This document shows positions 13,241 through 17,617 of a stretch of 17,617 bases of DNA, in pieces. The DNA lies in the NCBI GenBank assembly GCA_040905145.1, contig JBBDSC010000209.1, positions 1 to 17,617 on the forward strand, written 5' to 3'. Every line of letters starts with the position of its first letter. The first letter of the stretch is position 1. Origin of the DNA: DATGMS01 sp040905145. Lineage in GTDB: Bacteria; Bacteroidota; Bacteroidia; Cytophagales; Cyclobacteriaceae. The notes beneath the pieces were generated by a model. It ran no database searches and was not told where the DNA came from. It saw only the letters and a program-made list of their open reading frames with translations. The position numbers and the translations under genes were made by a program.

Positions 13241-16200
13241 TTATTTTCCTCCCTCCCCCTCGGGGAGGGCTGGGGTGGGGCCTGTATTCCTTCTCACCAC
13301 CGTCTCTCTCCAATACGCCTGCAGCACCGGAACCACAAAAATTGTCATAATCTGGATGATCATTCCACCTACAATAGGGATCGCCATAGGTACCATGATA
13401 TCAGCTCCTTTTCCTGTGGATGTTAATACCGGGAACAATGCGATTATAGTTACTGCTGTGGTCATCATCGCCGGGCGCACCCGTTTTAATCCGGCTTCCA
13501 TCACGGCACTGCGCACTTCCGGGCCGGTTTGTGGATCCCGTTTTTCAAATACCTGATGAATGTAAGTTCCCATAAGTACCCCATCATCCGTGGCAATTCC
13601 GAAGAGAGCAATAAACCCTACCCATACCGCTACACTTAAATTGATGGTGCCCATTTGAAACAGGTCCCGCATATTCATTCCGGAAACTGAAAAATCCATA
13701 AACCACGGCTGCCCGTAAAACCAGATCATAATAAACCCACCCGAAAAGGCCACAAATACTCCCGAAAAATGGATCGTAGAAGCAATAATGGTCTTGAACT
13801 GAAAGTACAGAAGCAGGAATATGATGATCAAACTTATGGGGATTACAATTGCAAGGCGTTTCACCGCCCTGATCTGATTTTCATAATTTCCTGAAAATCT
13901 ATAGCTCACTCCTGCAGGCACGGTCAATTCCCCGGAATCGATTTTTTCCTGGATAAAATCCTGAGCGTCATTCACTACATTCACTTCAGCATAATCGGCA
14001 CGTTTATCAAAAAGTACATAACCTACCAAAAAGGTTTCTTCACTTTTTATCATCTGGGGGCCGCGGGTATATTTCAATTCGGCCAGTTGCCCTAATGGGA
14101 TCTGCCCTCCGGCCGGTGTAGGCACAAGGATCTTTTCAATACTTGAAGGATCATCCCGAAGTTCCCGGGGATAACGAACCCTTACCGGGTAACGCTCCCG
14201 GCCTTCAACCGTGGTGGTAATTTCCATTCCCCCTACTGCGGTTTCCAGCGTTTGCTGTACATCTTCGATGCTAAGGCCGTAGCGCGCAATAGCATTCCGG
14301 TCAATATCTATTTCCAAATAAGGTTTCCCCACGGTCCTGTCGGCAAAAACTGCTTCGGACTTAACCGAAGGAACCTGTTTTAAAAGCTTTTCCAGTTCAA
14401 TTCCAAAATCCTGGATTGTTTGTAGATCGGGCCCATAAACTTTAATTCCCATAGGTGCCCGCATCCCTGATTGAAGCATCACCAGCCGGGTTTCAATTGG
14501 CTGTAATTTAGGCGCCGAAGTTACTCCGGGTAGGTTGGAACGGCTAATAATTTCATTCCAGATATCATCGGGCTTTTTGATATGTTCGCGCCAGTTTCGA
14601 TAATAATCGCCATCTTCATCTTCAATCAGATCCTCTTTCGAAACTCCTTGATTGACTGCTTGCTCATTAGTTAAACTATCACCCGATTTCAAAATGAACC
14701 GATCTTCCTTATCTACTTTAAAGGCTATTGGATCTCCATCTTCTGAAAGCAGGTACTCCGATTTATAATTGATTATGTTTTCATACATAGAAATAGGCGC
14801 CGGATCCAGGGCACTTTCAATCCTGCCCAATTTCCCTACCGCTACTTCCACTTCGGGAATAGCTGTAATGGCAATGTCCAGGCGTTGCAGCGTTTCTTTG
14901 GAAGCTTCTATTCCTGCGTGTGGCATGGAGCTGGGCATCAGTAAAAAGCTGCCTTCATTTAAGGACGGCATAAATTCCTTTCCAACCCCCGGAAAAGTAT
15001 GTGACATCCCGCTCCACTCTGAGGTAGTGCGTATATTCCATCCTATTTTGTCAAACCCGTTGGCCACAGGCCCAAAAATCTTGGGAAATCCCAGCCAGAT
15101 CATTATTCCGAAAAAAATGGTGATCAACGGCACTAATAAAAATGCTCCTTTGTTCTCCAGGCACCAATTTAAAATTGGCCGATAATATTTCACGATCCCC
15201 ATTAATACGAGCAGGGTTATTGCCAAAAGGATGATCACGAAAATGTAATTGGAGAACAAAGAATTCTGATGCCCCAGCGGCACCCACTCTTCGGTAAGGA
15301 AAAACAAGGTTACGCCCAGAATGATGAACAAGGTAATTTGCGTGGAATACTTCCCAAGGAACTCCGGGTTACGGTCTTCCAGTAATCTTAAAACCCCTAT
15401 CACCACCAGGGCCAGTGGCACCCAAAAGCTGAAGTAAATTGCCAGGAACAGCCCGGCAACTATTAAAATGACATTCCAAATTCTTATCATCCTGGCTTTT
15501 TGAAGCCGAATATTAAAGGCAAAATAAGAAAACATCGGCAGGATCATGATCCCGACAAAAAATGCTGCTCCCAGCGCAAAGGTTTTGGTAAAAGCAAGGG
15601 GACGGAATAATTTTCCTTCGGCATTTTCCATAAAGAAGATTGGGAGAAAACTAACGATAGTAGTCGCCAAAGCTGTGGTTACCGCAGGTGCAACTTCCAG
15701 GGTGGCTTTTTGAATAACGGCCAGTAATTTCCCTCCTTTTATTCCGGCATTCTTCTTCATTTCCAAATGCCTGATGGTATTTTCTACGAAAACGATCCCT
15801 ACATCTACCATCACCCCAATAGAAATTGCAATTCCGGAGAGGGCCACCACATTGGCATCCACCCCAAAATAGCGCATCGCAATAAAGGTGACCAGCACCC
15901 CAATAGGCAATAAACTGGAAATAATAAGGGAAGCCCTTAAATTAAGGACCAGCACAATTATAACAATTATACTTATTAATATCTCGTGGGACAATGCATT
16001 TTCCAGGGTGCCAATGGTCTCATTTATGAGCTGTGTCCGGTCGTAAAACGGTACAATAGTAAGTTTGCTCACCGTTCCATCTGCCAGCGTCTTTTGTGGC
16101 AGCCCGGCAGAGATTTCCCTGATCTTTTCCTTGGTATTTTCTATTACCTGCAACGGATTGGAGCCATAGCGGGCTACCACCACGCCCCCAACAACCTCGG

Positions 16201-17092
16201 CACCGCCTTTATCTAAAATCCCGCGACGTTCAGCAGGTCCCAGACTTACTTCCCCGATATCCCTTATGAGAACAGGAGTGTTATCTACAGCCGTAATCAC
16301 AGAATTTTCTATATCCTCAATAGATTCGATATAGCCAAGACCGCGAACCAGATATTCCACCTGATTGATTTCGAGGGTTTTTGCCCCTATATCCCTATTG
16401 GAATTCTGCACCGCCATCATTACCTGATCAATTCCGATATTATAAGCTCTTAAAGCATCGGGATTCACGTCTATTTGGTATTCCTGTATAAACCCACCTA
16501 CTGAAGCAACTTCAGAAACCCCCGAAGTACCACTAAGACCCAGTTTTACATAGTAATCCTGAATGGACCTCAGTTCATGCAGGTCCCAGCCGCCGGTGAC
16601 ATTTCCCTCGGGATCACGGCCTTCAAGGGTGTACCAGTATACCTGCCCTAAACCGGTGGCATCTGGCCCCAAAGTAGGTTGCACCCCCTGCGGAAGCAGT
16701 TCTGAAGGAAGAGAATTGAGCTTTTCCAGTACCCGGGTGCGGGACCAGTAGAATTCCACATCTTCTTCAAAAATGATGTAGGCAATGGAAAACCCGAACA
16801 TTGAAGTGCTTCGGATAGATTTCACCCCCGAAATCCCCAATAATGCAGTGGTCATTGGGTAAGTAATCTGGTCTTCAATATCCTGTGGGGAACGACCCGG
16901 CCAGTCGGTAAAAACAATTTGCTGGTTTTCACCAATATCAGGAATACCGTCTACCGGTACAGGATCCTGAGGAAGGAATCCTATATCCCAGTTAAAAGGT
17001 GCAGTTACCAATCCCCAGGCAACCAAAAACACCAGCAAAAGAACGGTGACCAGCCGGTTGTATAGGAAGTAATTTATAATTTTATTGAACAT
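13241..17092 (-). CDS. cusA: CusA-type heavy-metal RND efflux pump, inner-membrane subunit
   Basis: This 1283-residue pump of the HME-RND family (ACR_tran, PF00873) is well above the usual length of about 1040-1050. Features in order: N-terminal TM1 (about 13-32); periplasmic pore domain with VFTDWPGRSPQDIEDQITYP; TM4 proton-relay acids Asp430 and Glu437 (GVMVDVGIVFVEN), spaced as in E. coli CusA; an extra stretch of about 170 residues (534-705) with four further hydrophobic segments; and FMPSLNEGSFLLMPSSMPHAG (about 706-726). Met769 (PAPISMYE) and Met872 (LVMLQSGM) come next, at positions used for metal by CusA. A second insert lies at about 775-855 before the C-terminal TM bundle. Methionines there favour Cu(I)/Ag(I). 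The last 13 residues come from a GC-rich repeat. It lies 102 bases after the small cysteine-rich gene and 101 bases before the outer-membrane gene. Confidence 0.93.
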   Translation of the reverse strand: MFNKIINYFLYNRLVTVLLLVFLVAWGLVTAPFNWDIGFLPQDPVPVDGIPDIGENQQIVFTDWPGRSPQDIEDQITYPMTTALLGISGVKSIRSTSMFGFSIAYIIFEEDVEFYWSRTRVLEKLNSLPSELLPQGVQPTLGPDATGLGQVYWYTLEGRDPEGNVTGGWDLHELRSIQDYYVKLGLSGTSGVSEVASVGGFIQEYQIDVNPDALRAYNIGIDQVMMAVQNSNRDIGAKTLEINQVEYLVRGLGYIESIEDIENSVITAVDNTPVLIRDIGEVSLGPAERRGILDKGGAEVVGGVVVARYGSNPLQVIENTKEKIREISAGLPQKTLADGTVSKLTIVPFYDRTQLINETIGTLENALSHEILISIIVIIVLVLNLRASLIISSLLPIGVLVTFIAMRYFGVDANVVALSGIAISIGVMVDVGIVFVENTIRHLEMKKNAGIKGGKLLAVIQKATLEVAPAVTTALATTIVSFLPIFFMENAEGKLFRPLAFTKTFALGAAFFVGIMILPMFSYFAFNIRLQKARMIRIWNVILIVAGLFLAIYFSFWVPLALVVIGVLRLLEDRNPEFLGKYSTQITLFIILGVTLFFLTEEWVPLGHQNSLFSNYIFVIILLAITLLVLMGIVKYYRPILNWCLENKGAFLLVPLITIFFGIMIWLGFPKIFGPVANGFDKIGWNIRTTSEWSGMSHTFPGVGKEFMPSLNEGSFLLMPSSMPHAGIEASKETLQRLDIAITAIPEVEVAVGKLGRIESALDPAPISMYENIINYKSEYLLSEDGDPIAFKVDKEDRFILKSGDSLTNEQAVNQGVSKEDLIEDEDGDYYRNWREHIKKPDDIWNEIISRSNLPGVTSAPKLQPIETRLVMLQSGMRAPMGIKVYGPDLQTIQDFGIELEKLLKQVPSVKSEAVFADRTVGKPYLEIDIDRNAIARYGLSIEDVQQTLETAVGGMEITTTVEGRERYPVRVRYPRELRDDPSSIEKILVPTPAGGQIPLGQLAELKYTRGPQMIKSEETFLVGYVLFDKRADYAEVNVVNDAQDFIQEKIDSGELTVPAGVSYRFSGNYENQIRAVKRLAIVIPISLIIIFLLLYFQFKTIIASTIHFSGVFVAFSGGFIMIWFYGQPWFMDFSVSGMNMRDLFQMGTINLSVAVWVGFIALFGIATDDGVLMGTYIHQVFEKRDPQTGPEVRSAVMEAGLKRVRPAMMTTAVTIIALFPVLTSTGKGADIMVPMAIPIVGGMIIQIMTIFVVPVLQAYWRETVVRRNTGPTPALPEGEGGK
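13248..13280. repeat. GC-rich palindromic repeat forming the 3' end of cusA
   Basis: CCCTCCCC and GGGGAGGG face each other around a two-to-three-base turn, followed by CTGGGGTGGGG. Read on the minus strand it encodes the terminal GPTPALPEGEGG of CusA. The element is much more GC-rich than its flanks. Similar elements yielding a TPALPEGEGG tail in many unrelated proteins are, from memory, common in Bacteroidetes. It probably inserted at or near the original stop codon. Confidence 0.65.
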
Positions 17093-17194
17093 GAATTCAT
17101 TTCGATATTGTTAAAAGTATTAACAAAGCAGCTAAAAGCAGCTTTATCGCACGGGCCATGCCCATGCCATTAGAACAACTATTCGAATGAATGC

Positions 17195-17578
17195 TTATAA
17201 AAGGAAGGATTGAACGAACACGGTTATATTGCGCTCAATCAAGGGAGGGATATAAGTAAAATATTTGGAAGTATTTAAATCCTTTACCGGAAGTAATTGA
17301 TTAACCTGATACTGTACCCAGGCAACAAAAAAATGAGTATCAAGATTTACCTGGAGTTTTGAAACACTGGTCTCAACATCTAATTGTACAAATTCGGCCT
17401 CCTCATCACAGCACCTATCAGCACTATCTGTATCCTGGCAACAGCAATGATTTTCAATAGCAGAACTGTAACTTTCTCCGGTCATTTGGCAGAAGACAGT
17501 GTACATGCTAAACCCTGTACTGGTGATAAGTAACACCAATAATAAAATAAAGCTCGCTATTTTTTTTACAGTGTTCAT
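17195..17578 (-). CDS. Small cysteine-rich exported protein, HYC_CC_PP-like
   Basis: This 127-residue protein has a hydrophobic N-terminal signal or anchor (about 7-26). The exported part begins with Cys30 and carries a cysteine cluster His44-Cys45-Cys46-Cys47 and Cys56-Cys57, followed by acidic residues and later YIPPL (Pro111-Pro112). The pattern fits the family that automatic annotation calls HYC_CC_PP, a Bacteroidetes group of unknown function. It is the first visible gene of the cus operon, directly after a promoter-like element. The clustered thiols suggest it binds Cu(I)/Ag(I) as a periplasmic chaperone or sponge, but that is inference. No catalytic motif is seen. Confidence 0.75.
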   Translation of the reverse strand: MNTVKKIASFILLLVLLITSTGFSMYTVFCQMTGESYSSAIENHCCCQDTDSADRCCDEEAEFVQLDVETSVSKLQVNLDTHFFVAWVQYQVNQLLPVKDLNTSKYFTYIPPLIERNITVFVQSFLL

Positions 17579-17592
17579 TAGTTATTAAAATG

Positions 17593-17600
17593 CAAAGATA
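17593..17600 (-). promoter_or_regulatory. TAnnTTTG (-7) promoter element for the cus operon
   Basis: The minus strand reads TATCTTTG, a perfect match to the Bacteroidetes primary-sigma -7 consensus TAnnTTTG, ending 14 bases before the ATG at 17578. The expected TTG-type -33 element would fall past the right edge of the window and cannot be checked. If real, the transcript would have a very short leader of about 10 bases. Confidence 0.55.
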
Positions 17601-17617
17601 GTTAATATAATCTAATG

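Noticed and set aside
14769..15185. Plus-strand open frame of 138 codons opposite cusA
   Set aside because: Antisense shadow of a clear RND pump gene; composition reflects the reverse of its codons.
17093..17194. AAAGCAGCT/AAAAGCAGCTTT words upstream of cusA as a CueR- or CusR-type operator
   Set aside because: The words form a weak direct and partial inverted repeat only and do not match a known metal-regulator box.

Overview
The window looks like a chromosomal segment of a Bacteroidetes (Bacteroidota) bacterium, probably a marine or soil Cytophagales/Cyclobacteriaceae relative. That reading rests on protein style (Sus-free sugar genes, DUF1080 lipoprotein, GMC plus subunit-3 pair, DUF3347-fused CusB), AT-rich spacers with few Shine-Dalgarno sites, a TAnnTTTG -7 element at the right edge, and extragenic repeats of types I associate with this phylum. 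No species can be named from sequence alone.

Left half (about 312-7707): a divergent sugar-catabolism cluster. On the minus strand, in transcription order, lie a Gfo/Idh/MocA oxidoreductase, a xylose-isomerase-like TIM-barrel protein and a DUF1080 (3-keto-disaccharide hydrolase family) lipoprotein. On the plus strand lie a nucleoside:H+ symporter-type MFS permease, a GMC flavoprotein dehydrogenase and its small Tat-lipoprotein partner (gluconate 2-dehydrogenase subunit 3 family). Together they fit a 3-keto-glycoside route. The exported GMC complex would oxidise a sugar ring hydroxyl and the DUF1080 lipoprotein would cleave the keto-glycoside outside the cytoplasm. The MFS protein would import the product, and the two cytoplasmic enzymes would reduce and isomerise it. 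No regulator, glycoside hydrolase or cytochrome c subunit for the dehydrogenase is visible.

Middle (about 7755-9650): a strong terminator, a small secreted M48-like zinc protease candidate, a convergent TPR/membrane/SH3 protein, a degenerate tRNA-Lys-like remnant and an intact tRNA-Lys(UUU) with its own terminator.

Right half (about 9670-17600): a copper/silver efflux operon on the minus strand. In transcription order it holds a cysteine-rich HYC_CC_PP-like small protein, a very large CusA-type RND pump, a TolC-family outer-membrane factor and a CusB-type adaptor with an N-terminal heavy-metal-binding domain and a C-terminal DUF3347 domain. A DUF305 gene that appears 5'-truncated lies beyond the operon's end. 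The 3' end of cusA runs through a GC-rich palindromic repeat that supplies the last residues of the protein, and a second inverted repeat lies just after its stop codon.

The most rewarding items for follow-up are the likely 3Fe-4S motif in the GMC dehydrogenase with no cytochrome partner, the tandem tRNA-Lys remnant, and the repeat-derived CusA tail.
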